The position numbers and the translations under genes were made by a program. A stretch of 64,000 bases of DNA from VXMF01 sp965206775 (GTDB lineage: Bacteria; Acidobacteriota; Terriglobia; Bryobacterales; UBA6623), in the NCBI GenBank assembly GCA_965206775.1, contig CBDBKU010000002.1:2232001-2296000 (forward strand). Reading direction: 5' to 3'. The notes under the pieces were generated by a model, which saw only the letters and a list, made by a program, of their open reading frames with translations, was not told the DNA's origin and made no database searches. The stretch's first letter is position 1; every line of letters begins with the position of its first letter. Of the stretch, positions 25,943-35,689 are shown piece after piece.

Positions 25943-27163
25943 TTGCCACGAGCCGTTCAGTATGAGCTGCCAGATTCGTGGATCTCTTATGACAGGGAGG
26001 TGGTCGCCGATTGTCTGCTGAACGCGAAGGCCGCGATTCTGGCCCTTCGAGCAATCCCGTTTCAAAGGCGATGGGTGAAGGAGCTTCAGGCGATCCAACT
26101 CAAGATGGAGATTGCCGGAACATCCCGCATCGAGAACGCCGAGTTTGTAGGCGACGAACTGGATTTGGCGGTCCGAGCGGAGACGCGGGAAAAGCTTCGG
26201 ACTCGATCCCAAAGGCAAGCGCACGCCGCGTTGCGGGCCTACGAATGGGTAGCCGGAATTCCGGATGACAAGCTAGTCTCAGTCAATCTGATCGAGAACC
26301 TGCATCGTTTGATTGTCTCTGGCTGTGACGACGATCACTGTGTGCCCGGTGTACTTCGAAAATCCGACCAGAACGTGACGTTCGGGTCTCCGACGCACGG
26401 TGGGGTATCGGGTGGCCAGGACTGCCAACATGCGCTCGAACGCCTAATCGACCAAATGGCATCGGAATTTCATCATCACGACCCTCTCGTCCAAGCCATG
26501 GCCGCCCACTACCATCTCGCAGCAATGCACCCATTCTTGGACGGGAATGGCCGCACCGCGCGGGCTCTCGAGGCCCTGATGCTGCAGCGAGCCGGCCTCA
26601 AGAACATGTTGTTCGTGCCGATGTCGAATTTCCACTACAACGAGAAGAGCGCCTATTTGGCGGCATTTGCAGATGTTCGGCAATCGGGTCACGATCTCAC
26701 CGCGTTCCTGAGATTCGCTTTGAAAGGGGTCGAGTCGGAGGTTCTCCGGTTGACAGGATTGATCAGAAACGCAGTATCGAAGGAGATCTACCGGGGCCTC
26801 ATGAACGAGCTCTTCGTGAGGCTCGAGAGTTCCCGGAAGCGGGTTATCGTCAAGCGCCAGCTCCAATTGCTGAATCACCTCTTGGACAAGGATGGAGGCG
26901 TGGACTGGGCGACGCTGGTTTCGGAAGTGCAAGAGCACTATGAATCTCGAAAGCGTCCTGTCGAGGCGATCGTGCGCGATGTGACGAGGCTGGCCGATCT
27001 TGGAGCCGTCCGGATTACTCCTAGGCGGCGGGAGAACGCGAACTTCAGCATCCGTATTTCTGTGAATCTGGACTGGCCTAGCACGATTACAGAGACGGAG
27101 TTCTTCGAGAAACTCAAGACGTTGCCCAAGTCCAAGAGCTACTCGTTCCTGACGCGGATGTAG
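25943..27163 (+). CDS. Fic family AMPylase-type protein
   Basis: 406 residues. The Fic core motif HPFLDGNGRTAR starts at His196, and all catalytic and anion-binding residues are present. An inhibitory-helix motif TSRIEN at about 60-65 matches the (S/T)xxxE(G/N) consensus of class II Fic proteins, in which the helix N-terminal to the core blocks ATP orientation. A C-terminal winged-helix-like domain (about 300-400) is typical of this group. TTG 25943 is taken as the start because no in-frame ATG precedes the inhibitory helix. Fic proteins transfer AMP to target proteins; the target here is unknown. Confidence 0.85.
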   Translation: MPRAVQYELPDSWISYDREVVADCLLNAKAAILALRAIPFQRRWVKELQAIQLKMEIAGTSRIENAEFVGDELDLAVRAETREKLRTRSQRQAHAALRAYEWVAGIPDDKLVSVNLIENLHRLIVSGCDDDHCVPGVLRKSDQNVTFGSPTHGGVSGGQDCQHALERLIDQMASEFHHHDPLVQAMAAHYHLAAMHPFLDGNGRTARALEALMLQRAGLKNMLFVPMSNFHYNEKSAYLAAFADVRQSGHDLTAFLRFALKGVESEVLRLTGLIRNAVSKEIYRGLMNELFVRLESSRKRVIVKRQLQLLNHLLDKDGGVDWATLVSEVQEHYESRKRPVEAIVRDVTRLADLGAVRITPRRRENANFSIRISVNLDWPSTITETEFFEKLKTLPKSKSYSFLTRM

Positions 27164-27237
27164 CGCTCGTCAGCGCTCAGGTTGGGCGCGCCGTCAAGAC
27201 GAACCAATACCGGTTCGTTTTGGGGACCATATAGGTG

Positions 27238-27265
27238 CCCACGGACGCCAACTTGACAGTACCTG
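27238..27265. repeat. Solo IS6-type end
   Basis: CCCACGGACGCCAACTTGAC followed by AGTACCTG closely matches the outer end of the IS6 remnant at 28286-28951. No transposase is attached. It probably marks a former IS6 copy removed by recombination or deletion. Confidence 0.45.
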
Positions 27266-27430
27266 CCGGAATCATGGAGATCGACAACCCGGTGCTCGCT
27301 GCCGCTGCCATGTCCGATACGCCCGATCTCGAGCGCTCCATCGCCTGGGCGTGGCCGACCGGAAGGCGTGCCCGATGCCAGTTCCCCGGACTGCGGCGCC
27401 CGCCGCCGCATCGGCCGCCGGGACGGGCGC

Positions 27431-28111
27431 TCAGCGCGACCGTCCCGAATCCATCTCGGGCGCCGGCCGCACCCGGACCGGGTAGTTCCTGCCGAGCCGC
27501 TCGTTGAGCACCCTGGCCACGCCAGCGGGCCAGACGCTATCGCCCGGGTCGACATCCCGCCGCGGGCCGAGATCCCGTTGCGGGTCGAGGCCGGCGACGT
27601 CCTCGATGCCGTACGGGCACTCGCGGGGCAGCGCGCGCGACCAGTCGCGAGCGAGCGCCCGCCGCTTCCCTCCGTCCCCGGAATCGTCGTACGAGGCCAG
27701 CTTCCGCGCGGCACCCCGACGGGCCTTGCGCCAGGCCCGCGCGAACAGCGCCCCGCAGCTGTGCTTGAGGCCGGGGTTTTCCCGGATGGAGTCAGCCATT
27801 TCGTCGCGGTGCTCCTGGATCTCCCGCACCCAGCCGCTCAGCGCCTGGTCCGTCGCCGCCTCGTAGTGCTCGATCGCCAGCAGGTGCTCGATCGCCTGCC
27901 GGCAATGCGAAACCCATCCGCGCTCTTCGCTCCTGCCCACGTCCTCGATCTCCTCGATCACGTTATCCCAGTCGATGGCATCGACGTCGCGCCGGCGCAG
28001 CGCGTCGGCCTGCTCCTGCGCCCAGGTCCAGCCGTCCTCGCGGTAGAGCCGCTGGGCGCGAGTCCCGCCGGAGGCCTCCGCGGCCAAGTCCCTGAGTGAC
28101 GTGGCAGCCAT
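27431..28111 (-). CDS. DUF29 family protein
   Basis: 226 residues. The core matches DUF29 throughout (YREDGWTWAQEQADALRRRD, DAIDWDNVIEEIEDVGRSE, then HLLAIEHYEAATDQA and the terminal LPRECPYGIEDV). DUF29 proteins are usually about 150 residues, so the last 60 (from about LDPQRDLGPRR) may be a read-through caused by a lost stop. Function is unknown. ATG 28111 fits the family start. Confidence 0.7.
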   Translation of the reverse strand: MAATSLRDLAAEASGGTRAQRLYREDGWTWAQEQADALRRRDVDAIDWDNVIEEIEDVGRSEERGWVSHCRQAIEHLLAIEHYEAATDQALSGWVREIQEHRDEMADSIRENPGLKHSCGALFARAWRKARRGAARKLASYDDSGDGGKRRALARDWSRALPRECPYGIEDVAGLDPQRDLGPRRDVDPGDSVWPAGVARVLNERLGRNYPVRVRPAPEMDSGRSR

Positions 28112-28223
28112 GCTCGCATTGTAGGCGATCGGTCGGCCGCGAGGAACCCGCCGAGCGCCAGCATACAGGAATCGAGGTCTATCCGGCTCGACAAGTTAGT
28201 TCTCGAAACATAGAGTTCTAGAG

Positions 28224-28291
28224 ATGTACACACTCACGGTCATCGCCCAGAAGGGAGGCGCGGGGAAAACGACCCTCGCCATGGCATTGTC
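28224..28291 (+). pseudogene. ParA-family ATPase, 5' stub cut by an IS6 end
   Basis: Encodes MYTLTVIAQKGGAGKTTLAM, which is the exact N-terminal strand and deviant Walker A (KGGAGKTT) of ParA/Soj-type ATPases. The sequence then runs into the IS6 terminal repeat at about 28286. The rest of the gene is not found in the window. Confidence 0.7.
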
Positions 28292-28951
28292 AAGCTGTTT
28301 CGACCAAGCGGTTCTGATCCGAATAGTCGGTGCGGGGATCTTCGCTCAGCGAACACCCGTCGCGGTGTTCCAAGTGGCGAAGGCCTGCTCCCGAAGGAGT
28401 CGATGATGGATCGCCTTGAGACGATGGCGTGCGAGCCTGAATGAGTTGTGAACGGCCGCATCGACCGCGAGAAAACCCTGCATCTGCGCTTCTGACTTGA
28501 AACGACGCATCTGGCGTTCTCGCTCTCTTTCATGTGTGTTGGTGGGAAACCTCAGCCCGGTTGTTTTCGTACTGCCCGTTACGATGAGTAGCCGATAGGC
28601 CGACTTCCCGACGGGCGGCCGCATAGCTCCGCAGCTTGCCGGTGACCGGCTGCAACGGCGATCGCCCTTTCCCCTTCAAGAGCTTGCGAAAAAAGCGCTT
28701 GGCTGCCCTTGCGTCCCGGCGGCGCAGGTTCTGAGCAAGGGCGGGACCGAATTTGCGACACCACAATCTGATCGCCTCCTAGGACACGATGACGCCGCGC
28801 TCGGCGAGTAGGTCTTCGACATCCCGGAAGCTGAGGGTGAACCGATAGTAGAGCCACACGGCGTGACTGATGATCGCGGGTGGGAAGCGGTGGCTTCGAC
28901 ACAAGGATCCCACCTATCTATTGTCCCCCACGGACCCAACTTGACAGTACC
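28286..28951 (-). mobile_element. IS6-family element, internally deleted
   Basis: The ends ATTGTCAAGCTGTTT (28286) and, inverted, GGTACTGTCAAGTTGGG (28951) match the IS6 copy at 60925-61710. The transposase inside lacks its central part. Confidence 0.65.
28346..28895 (-). pseudogene. IS6-family transposase, deleted and frameshifted
   Basis: The N-terminal helix-turn-helix region (FTLSFRDVEDLLAERGVIVS, followed by an in-frame TAG) leads to CRKFGPALAQNLRRR. It then jumps directly to DARAAKRFFRKLL, so the stretch with the first catalytic Asp is missing. After a frameshift the C-terminus (MRRFKSEAQMQGFLAVDA, HNSFRLARHRLKAIHHRL) is well preserved. It cannot be active. Confidence 0.75.
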
Positions 28952-29871
28952 TGTCTTGACCCTTGGCGAAATCGTCGACGTTTCGCACTCGCCTTCGTCC
29001 TGGCAATCGCGTCACCCTTGCCTCGTCGGCGCATTGCGGGCCCAGTATAGATATCTACTGCAGTCCTTGGGTCTTCCTCTCCTACCGTCACAGTCTGCGC
29101 GATTACGAAATCCACACCCTTGAGCGGACGCTCATCTGCCACTGACTCGAGATCGGCAACCTCCACTTGCAGTTGCAGGGTATACCTGCGCTGGCTGATT
29201 GCCGTCCTATGCGTGACCGACGGAGTCGTTTCCACCACTTGAAAACTTCGCATCGAATCGAGCAGTGGCTGGGGGATGCGACCCGAGGTTTTCGATCATG
29301 CGCTAAGCGATGCCCTTCGGGTCGTTCGGTTCGTTCTCGAAGAGCAATGCGGGAATTCCGAGGTCAGTTTGCGTCCCACCTAGGGTCTAGCCAAGGTGCT
29401 TCGTCCGGTCGAAGAGCGATTGAACCTCCAACTCAGCACGACGGTCGTCGGTACCAGGGAGATCCGGGCTTACAGAGCGCGCGAGGTAGTGACTATCAAG
29501 CCAGCTGTGCGTCGGCATTGGTTGGGCTCGCCGGCACGTGAGGACGCCGATACGGTAGTTGGGGAGAGCGTTTCCGGACGCCTGTCATCAGGATTCCTTC
29601 AGAAATGTCGGCAAGAACCGGAGCAGGATTCTTCGTTCTCGGAGAACGTATTGCCGTTCAAGTTCTTACCGTAGGCGAAGCCGTAGGGACTCTGGCGCCT
29701 TCCCGTCCAGATGTGCACGTGGAACGTCGCGGGACCGAAATCACGGAGCTACTTCGCGATAGCATCCGGCAAGCGCTCAGCGAGACAGAGTGCCCAGGGG
29801 CGCGAATTCTGATCGTCCTGCCCTGTTTCATCTGGCTTGACACGATCTGCCTAGTCTCCAATACTGGTCAT
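28952..29871. other. Degraded region, no confident gene
   Basis: About 920 bases. On the plus strand one frame from about 29238 to 29570 looks protein-like with a single stop: RPEVFDHALSDALRVVRFVL, then LRPVEERLNLQLSTTVVGTR and EVVTIKPAVRRHWLGSP. This could be the relic of a DNA methyltransferase-like or other large protein. A reverse frame at 28918-29253 is also open. I cannot assign either. Confidence 0.35.
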
Positions 29872-30111
29872 ATGGAATCCATCAACGCGTCCGACTTCAA
29901 GGCCAGATGCTTGGCCATCCTCGATCGCGTGCAGACTACCGGAACGCGGGTCGTCATCCTCAAACGCGGTCGGCCTGTGGCGGAGCTACATCCCGCAAGC
30001 CGAACTCATGCCGAGTATCCACAGTGGGAGCTCAAGGGTACCGTCATCGTGGCCGGCGACATTGTTCAGCCCGCGGCCCCGGAAGAACACTGGGAAAGCC
30101 TCGAGTCATGA
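29872..30111 (+). CDS. Phd/YefM-family antitoxin
   Basis: 79 residues starting MESINASDFKARCLAILDRV, the typical Phd/YefM N-terminal fold that binds the operator, followed by VILKRGRPVAEL. The acidic C-terminus (APEEHWESLES) would wrap the toxin. ATG 29872 is chosen over a much longer frame because the family begins here. The stop overlaps the toxin start (ATGA), the standard toxin-antitoxin operon arrangement. Confidence 0.85.
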   Translation: MESINASDFKARCLAILDRVQTTGTRVVILKRGRPVAELHPASRTHAEYPQWELKGTVIVAGDIVQPAAPEEHWESLES

Positions 30112-30506
30112 CAGCGCTGCTCGACACGCACATATTGATCTGGTGGCTCAATGGCAGCAATCGGCTCTCGCCGGCCCAGCAGCAAGTCGTCGCTTCAGCC
30201 AGTGCAGAGGCACCCCTGCTGGTATCTGATATTTCGCTCTGGGAAGTGGCGACATTGCACAGCCTGGGTCGCATCCAGCTCACAATTCCCCTGCGGGCGT
30301 GGCTCGACAAGGCAGTGGCTCCGCCTCTGGTGCGCCGGCACGGCATCTCCCCGGCCATTGCGGCGGAGCTGTCCGCGCTGCCGGGCTCATTTCAACGCGA
30401 TCCAGCAGACCGAATCCTCGTGGCGACCGCCCGGATATTCGGCGCGACGCTGTTGACGCAGGATCGCAGAATCGTCGACGCCGCACTGGTCAAGACGCTA
30501 TCCTGA
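30108..30506 (+). CDS. PIN-domain (VapC-like) toxin
   Basis: 132 residues. The PIN-domain acidic residues are visible: Asp in LLDTHILIWWL, Glu in ISLWEVATL, Asp in RDPADRILVATA and Asp in LLTQDRRI. Such proteins are metal-dependent ribonucleases. It is coupled to the upstream antitoxin by a 4 bp overlap and is intact. Confidence 0.88.
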   Translation: MTALLDTHILIWWLNGSNRLSPAQQQVVASASAEAPLLVSDISLWEVATLHSLGRIQLTIPLRAWLDKAVAPPLVRRHGISPAIAAELSALPGSFQRDPADRILVATARIFGATLLTQDRRIVDAALVKTLS

Positions 30507-30597
30507 CCGCATGCCGGACAGCGCGAGAGCCATGGTCCAGACCGGCCGGCCGCAGGTCCTCGCGTAGGCGGGCCGTGGTGAACATCCGGCGGTCGTG

Positions 30598-31070
30598 AAC
30601 GACAAGAGCACGATGATCGAGATCGCGGACCACTCGTTCTCGATGGCAGACCTGCTGGGTTCGGGCATGGCCTCCGACATGGTCGGCAACTCCGTCGCCG
30701 AGGCGGTCTCCGAGATCGAGCAGGCCCCGGGGCGACGCAGCCGCGCTGCTCAACCTGTCCGATCCCCTGATCGGCCTGACCGGCCTTCTTGACACCGAGT
30801 GGGAAAGGGTCTGGGCGGCGGCCATCCCTCTCTCCGGAACCTCTCGAACAAAAGGCGACAAAGTCGATCTCGGCAACACGCCGAACTAGGATGACCTGCT
30901 CAACGACATAGACGACATCCTGCGGGCGCTCTCAAGCGCCGATTCGTTCGCCGCTGCGACGGGGGAGGACGGCGACGGCGGGTTCGAGGACGCCGAGCTG
31001 AGCGGGAGCGATGCGCTTCACGCTTCCGATGCGACGAAGACGCATGCGGCCAGTACCGTTGCGCGTACAC
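30598..31070 (+). pseudogene. Relic of the barrel-protein helical module (paralogue of 16396-20193)
   Basis: Read over a frameshift and one stop, the sequence gives IEIADHSFSMADLLGSG, VGNSVAEAVSEIEQAP, then ALLNLSDPLIGLTGLLDTEW and after TAG DDLLNDIDDILRALSSADSF and GGFEDAEL. This parallels FDINGTQYSLAEL, VQNVSEGIESILED and EVLEAIDEVLDALSS in the intact protein. The barrel part is missing. It is thus a third locus of the same family in the window. Confidence 0.5.
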
Positions 31071-31089
31071 GGACTTCGAGGCTGGCCAG

Positions 31090-31365
31090 GCGGCGCGCGA
31101 GGACACAGCGCGTGCGGTGAGGACGATCCTCGGTGAACTCGGATCCCGCGCCATTGAGATGTTGCAGGACGACTTCGTCGGCACCGCAATGTCGGAGCTG
31201 CTGGAAGAGTTCGGACCAGACGGTGCTTTCACCGAGGCCTTGGTGCGCTGGTCGGCGGTTGATCCCATGCCGTTGGTACTGCTGATCGACCAGATTGACT
31301 CATTACTTGGTGAGACGCGCTGCCGATGGCAAGCAAGAACAGCTGTCGCTGACCACGCGTTCTGA
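31090..31365 (+). pseudogene. AAA-like ATPase fragment
   Basis: An open frame reading AVRTILGELGSRAIEMLQDD, then FTEALVRWSAVDPMPLVLLI and DQIDSLLGETR. The LVLLIDQIDSLLG segment is a Walker B of the kind found in AAA-like ATP-binding proteins that carry the LLIDEIDSL motif. No Walker A or C-terminus is present. A fragment only. Confidence 0.45.
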
Positions 31366-31546
31366 TGATCCCGCCACTGGGTCGGAGCCTTTAGCGGGCA
31401 GCCGCATGCGAATCGTCTGTCAGCGTCGCTCCGCACCAAGCCTTCGACCCCGACCGGCCAACGGCTCGGTCAATTGCTAACTCGGGGACAAGGGCAGCTA
31501 CCAGGCTGGTCTCAAAATGGTGACGCACATTTGTGTAAACAAAGAA

Positions 31547-31575
31547 TTGACAACCGTTGGCGCCGATGCTATTCT
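31547..31575 (+). promoter_or_regulatory. Candidate sigma70-type promoter
   Basis: TTGACA (31547-31552), 17 bp spacer, TATTCT (31570-31575). No intact gene follows directly. The next clear gene starts at 31992, so the promoter may serve a decayed transcript. Confidence 0.35.
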
Positions 31576-31991
31576 CCTTGCATGGGCTCAGTCGCAAGGT
31601 TACGCAGGTAGGTGCAGTCCGTAGCAGCCAGCAGCGCGACCCGAGCCTATGCCTAGCGGCGAATTCGTCGAGCTTGGGCCTTGGGTCGTGTCTCGCCTGA
31701 GACAGAATCCTGTTCGAGGCGAGCCCCTTGCCCAGCGGTCCACGACGCGTCGCCTGTTGGCGCAGACGCTTTTGGCTAGGCCGAAGCGTAGTATGCGAAT
31801 CGATTTGGACGCCTTGGCGCACCCGGTCGAGTTGCTGGACAAGCTAGCACCACTTAAATTGCGGAATCACGGAAATTCTTTGGATTCGGAATTGATAGCG
31901 AGCCATTTGGCGTTCTTCGTGTGTAACGGCACCCAAGGCAATAGATAGGAGCTGTCGGCGGAATTCTGCAGACATCGACGAGGACTAAATT
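31576..31991. other. Intergenic, no confident gene
   Basis: An open frame at 31649-31948 (plus) has no recognisable domain and no good ribosome-binding site. Nothing else is supported. Confidence 0.35.
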
Positions 31992-32312
31992 GTGGAACAG
32001 CTCAGGGATTTCTTGCGACGGATCAGCAACCTCTTGACTAGCTACATGGAGTACACCGGCGCCGCTGTCGCTATGACCATCGTGCTGGTCTGTACGGTCG
32101 TAGGGCTATTGAGTGGTTACTCGCTAGGAAGCGGCACGGCAACGACGTTAGCCGGTGTTGTCATCGGACTTGTGGTCGGGCCGGCAGTAGGAGTTGTCAT
32201 AGCCCTTGCCTTGGTAGGGCTTGTGTCTGTCCTTCTTGATATTCGCAACCAGCAACAGATGATCCTCAGCGAGCTCCAGGCAATTTCGAGTCGCATGAAT
32301 GATAGAACCTGA
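31992..32312 (+). CDS. Small hypothetical membrane protein
   Basis: 106 residues from GTG 31992. Two strongly hydrophobic segments (AAVAMTIVLVCTVVGLLSGY and about LAGVVIGLVVGPAVGVVIAL running on into VGLVSVLL) indicate an inner-membrane hairpin. A charged C-terminal tail (DIRNQQQMILSELQAISSRM) is probably a short coiled coil. No family recognised. Confidence 0.55.
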   Translation: MEQLRDFLRRISNLLTSYMEYTGAAVAMTIVLVCTVVGLLSGYSLGSGTATTLAGVVIGLVVGPAVGVVIALALVGLVSVLLDIRNQQQMILSELQAISSRMNDRT

Positions 32313-32459
32313 GGTGAGTGACGATTCGAACCGCCGGTGGCGTCAGTGCGATCACCAGTTACGCCTCGGAAGTTGGCGTGTCGTGACTGAATTGAGCCCG
32401 TCGCGGGAAATCCAGGTTCGAGGTGATTCTCGCCCAGCACCCGTACCGCTCCGCTAGGA

Positions 32460-33050
32460 GTCGGCACATCACTTCCATCCCGCCCTGGTCCTGCCGGACA
32501 TCGCCAATGTCATCGAGGGGTGTGAAAGCCCGTGTTCATTGAGTGCGCGCGCGTATGTTGCAGGCGGCAGCCTCCAGGCCCGCGCCTCCAGCCAGCAGTG
32601 CGCCTCGAACACTTGGTCGGCCACGCGGCGGGGGCGCCTCGTGCCCGCCCCGACACACTGTGTTGACTGCGAGCATGCAGTTGGAAGGCAGTATTCGACG
32701 CTTCGCGGTGGGTTCGGACTACCTGATCAAGCCTTTCCAAGACATGAATCTGCGCGCTAGAATCAGGGCTGTCTTGCAGCGGACCCTGCCGTGAGCCGGT
32801 GAGGGGGCGTCCAACGACCATGCATTCGGAGATGTGGGCCTGGATGCCACTCACCCCACGGTCCCTCGTGCCCGCAAACGCCTGCGACTGTCGTCGAAGG
32901 AGTACGAGTTCTTGCACTGTCTTGTCATGCACCCGCTCGAAACACTGCCCGACGGCGTCTTGTCATGGAGGATCGGAAGTCGCGGCCTGCAAACCCGACA
33001 CGAACCGGCGATGCGCAGGTTGGCTGGCTGCGCAGGAGTATCGGGGACGC
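32460..33050 (+). pseudogene. OmpR-family response regulator, broken
   Basis: Pieces in several frames: HPALVLPDIANVIEG (receiver phosphoacceptor strand), then GSDYLIKPFQDMNLRARIRA (the end of a receiver domain), then LRLSSKEYEFLHCLVMHP (start of an OmpR-type winged helix). The order fits a single response regulator. It stands directly before the intact kinase at 33377 and was probably its partner. The kinase would then be an orphan or act through another regulator. Confidence 0.6.
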
Positions 33051-33376
33051 CATTGAGAGCCATCGTTGTATCGGCAGTGCTTGTGGCAAGGGCTGTGAGT
33101 TCGTGCCTGGCTAGTCCATTCCTTCCGCACTCGAGGCCACTACGCACTTGCCGGCCGATGGTGTCAAATGTCCTCGCTCTCCGCACGACTGCCTGCTAGT
33201 TCGCCCGTGCTTCGGTCGACGCGTTGGAACTGCACTCTCGAGCGCGGAGCGCACTGGACTCCGGATTCACGGCTCGCAAGTTCAAGGCTGCTTGGAATGT
33301 GCGGATTGCCGTCTTTGCGTTTACAATTCCGAGAAGACGTGTGGCAGTCCGCCGGAACCTGGCAAGCGATGATTAG

Positions 33377-35380
33377 ATGATTGGCATGCGCGGGCGCTTC
33401 AAATGGCTGCGGAACCGCGGCTACTCGCACGGTGGCATCCATGGATCGTCACGGGTATCGTACGAGCGACCGGTTGCACTCGCGATTGGCGCGTGCTGCG
33501 TGCTGCTGGCATTGCTGGGAACGTTGCAGTTCGTATGGATCGGTCGAGTTAGCGACTCGCAACGTACCGCGGAGGGAGCGTCGCTGCGCCGGGCGACGAG
33601 ACTTGTGATCATCCAGGTCCAGAAAGAACTGGAGCTCTTGCTGGCGACGTTCAAAGCGGATGCCGACTTTGAACGGTCCCGTCGCTTGGAAACCTACAGG
33701 CAACGGCAAATCTCGTGGCACGAGGTGTCATTGCATGGGCCCGTGGTCAAGCGAATCTTCTTCTACGACATGCCGGCTCCGGGGTCCGGCGACCTTACCG
33801 AGCTAGTCACCGAGTCTGAAAGGATCAGGCCTGCCAAATGGGGCAGAAATCTTGCCCTCGTGCGCCAGCATATCCACGAGTTGGCATTCGCACCGGGTCG
33901 TCCGGTGGCCATGAGGTGGCTTGTGACATGGATGTTTCATCCCCAAGCGATGGCGATCTATCGACCGATCGTGAAGTTTGATTCGAGGTCCCGGAACGCT
34001 TTCTACCGTGGCAGGGTGACGGGCTATCTGATCCTGCAATTGGACCGAGACTTCATCCGTGATCGCTTGATTCCTGACATGCTGAACGATCACTTCGGCA
34101 GTTGGAGCGAAAGCGCCCGATACGCTGTCACTCTCAAGCTGGACGGAAAGAGTCTCTATGTCTACGAACCTTCCGGAAATGGCTCGATTGTGCCACCCGA
34201 AGTGGCAAGCGAGGCCAGTGGCTATTCGCTGAGTCCGTTGCAAGGCCAGGACGCGGCTGACTGGATTGAATCCCCCGATCAAAGCTCTCAAGCCATGCTC
34301 ATTTCAACCGGCGTGCCCAATCCTGTATCGCTGCGTGGCGGAATTCAACGGATTGGACTGCGGGGTCGGGCCGAGAGGTTGCGGCTAGCTGACCTGGAAC
34401 TTGGTCCACTGAGCTTGACGCTGAACGCCAACTCGGATGACGCAACGCAGGGCCAGGAGCCTGCCTCGGTGCTTAGGCAGTCACTCGGACTGCCGAGGCT
34501 GTTCCTGGCAGCTGACACGCAGCACCGGCTAACCGTCGAGGTAAGGCGTCTCGGAGCCACGTTGGACGCGGTCGTGAACCGCAACTACAAGCGTTCCGTT
34601 GCAATAGGGATGGTCGTGCTTATGCTGCTCGTCGGGGCAACGGCGATTATTGCGGTTTTCGGGAGGAGCGCCGCGCGACTGGCGGAAGTGCGGATGGAGG
34701 CTGTGGCGTCCCAGTCGCACCAATTGCGCAATCCGCTTGCAGCGATCTCCGTGCTCGCGGACAGTATGGTCCGAGGGCGACCCCAGTCCGGCGAGAAGGT
34801 AGTCGAGTACGGAGGAATGATTCGCGACTACGCAAAGCGCCTGAATGAAACCGTTGATCGTGCGATGCGCGTGGCCGCCATGGAATCGTTTGAAACGCGC
34901 TACAACCTCACCATGCTCGATGTCTCCAAGGTTGCGGAAGATGCCTTGGAAGAAGCGCGGCCGCTCATCGAAAGTGCCGGATTCGCGGAGGAACACACCC
35001 TTGCCGAAGGGCTGCCGATGGTGCGGGCGAACGCAGAGGCCCTTCGGCACAGCTTGGGCGACCTGCTGAGCAACGCAGTGAAGTACGGCCAGCCTGGCCG
35101 CTGGCTCAAGCTTGCGACCGCCGATGCTGCCGTGGGTCGCCGGCGAGAGGTGCTGATCCGCGTCCATGATCGAGGTCGGGGCATTGCTGCGCACGAGATG
35201 CGCAAGATCTTCGAGCCTTACTATCGAGGCGCTGGTGTCGCTAGTTCTTCGATTCCCGGTTCTGGCCTGGGCCTGACTCTGGTGCGCGGTACAGTCCAGC
35301 GCATGGGAGGCAAGCTGACGGTGGACAGCGAGGAGGGCCGGGGAACAGTGTTCACGATGCATTTCCCTGTGCGCGTTTGA
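33377..35380 (+). CDS. Sensor histidine kinase
   Basis: 667 residues. A first membrane helix (about 33-55, ALAIGACCVLLALLGTLQFV) is followed by a long extracytoplasmic sensor region (about 56-410) and a second helix (about 412-434). The HisKA domain has the phosphoacceptor His448 in SHQLRNPL, where Thr of the usual RTPL is Asn. The ATPase domain has the N box LGDLLSNAVKYG, G1 DRGRGI, F box FEPYYRG and G2 GSGLGLTLV. Membrane-bound two-component sensor, signal unknown. The adjacent response regulator upstream is broken. Confidence 0.88.
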   Translation: MIGMRGRFKWLRNRGYSHGGIHGSSRVSYERPVALAIGACCVLLALLGTLQFVWIGRVSDSQRTAEGASLRRATRLVIIQVQKELELLLATFKADADFERSRRLETYRQRQISWHEVSLHGPVVKRIFFYDMPAPGSGDLTELVTESERIRPAKWGRNLALVRQHIHELAFAPGRPVAMRWLVTWMFHPQAMAIYRPIVKFDSRSRNAFYRGRVTGYLILQLDRDFIRDRLIPDMLNDHFGSWSESARYAVTLKLDGKSLYVYEPSGNGSIVPPEVASEASGYSLSPLQGQDAADWIESPDQSSQAMLISTGVPNPVSLRGGIQRIGLRGRAERLRLADLELGPLSLTLNANSDDATQGQEPASVLRQSLGLPRLFLAADTQHRLTVEVRRLGATLDAVVNRNYKRSVAIGMVVLMLLVGATAIIAVFGRSAARLAEVRMEAVASQSHQLRNPLAAISVLADSMVRGRPQSGEKVVEYGGMIRDYAKRLNETVDRAMRVAAMESFETRYNLTMLDVSKVAEDALEEARPLIESAGFAEEHTLAEGLPMVRANAEALRHSLGDLLSNAVKYGQPGRWLKLATADAAVGRRREVLIRVHDRGRGIAAHEMRKIFEPYYRGAGVASSSIPGSGLGLTLVRGTVQRMGGKLTVDSEEGRGTVFTMHFPVRV

Positions 35381-35689
35381 GGAATTAGCCAATCACCGGT
35401 TTCGATTCCGGAATCTCGGGTTGCATGCAATGCCGACCGGCTAGCAGTTTCTAGCCAACTCAGTTTCTAGTTCATCTTCGACATCGGGATTCTAGAAGTG
35501 CTTATGAAAGAATAGGTTGCGAGCGCGGAGCAAGCGTTTGGCACAACACTGCCTGGGTTTGCGGGCAGTGGGCGATCGCAGTTGCTGAGGCTTTCAGGAG
35601 GCTTGGCCCTCCGGGGGATCGGCAACCGCCCCTTGTTCGATGTTCGATAAAGGCCTCTCCGGGTGCGCCTTCGAGCGAGAGAAGAAGCG
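35381..35689. other. Intergenic, no recognised gene
   Basis: Contains repeated TTCTAG/TCTAG tracts around 35440-35500. No coding sequence is supported. Confidence 0.35.
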
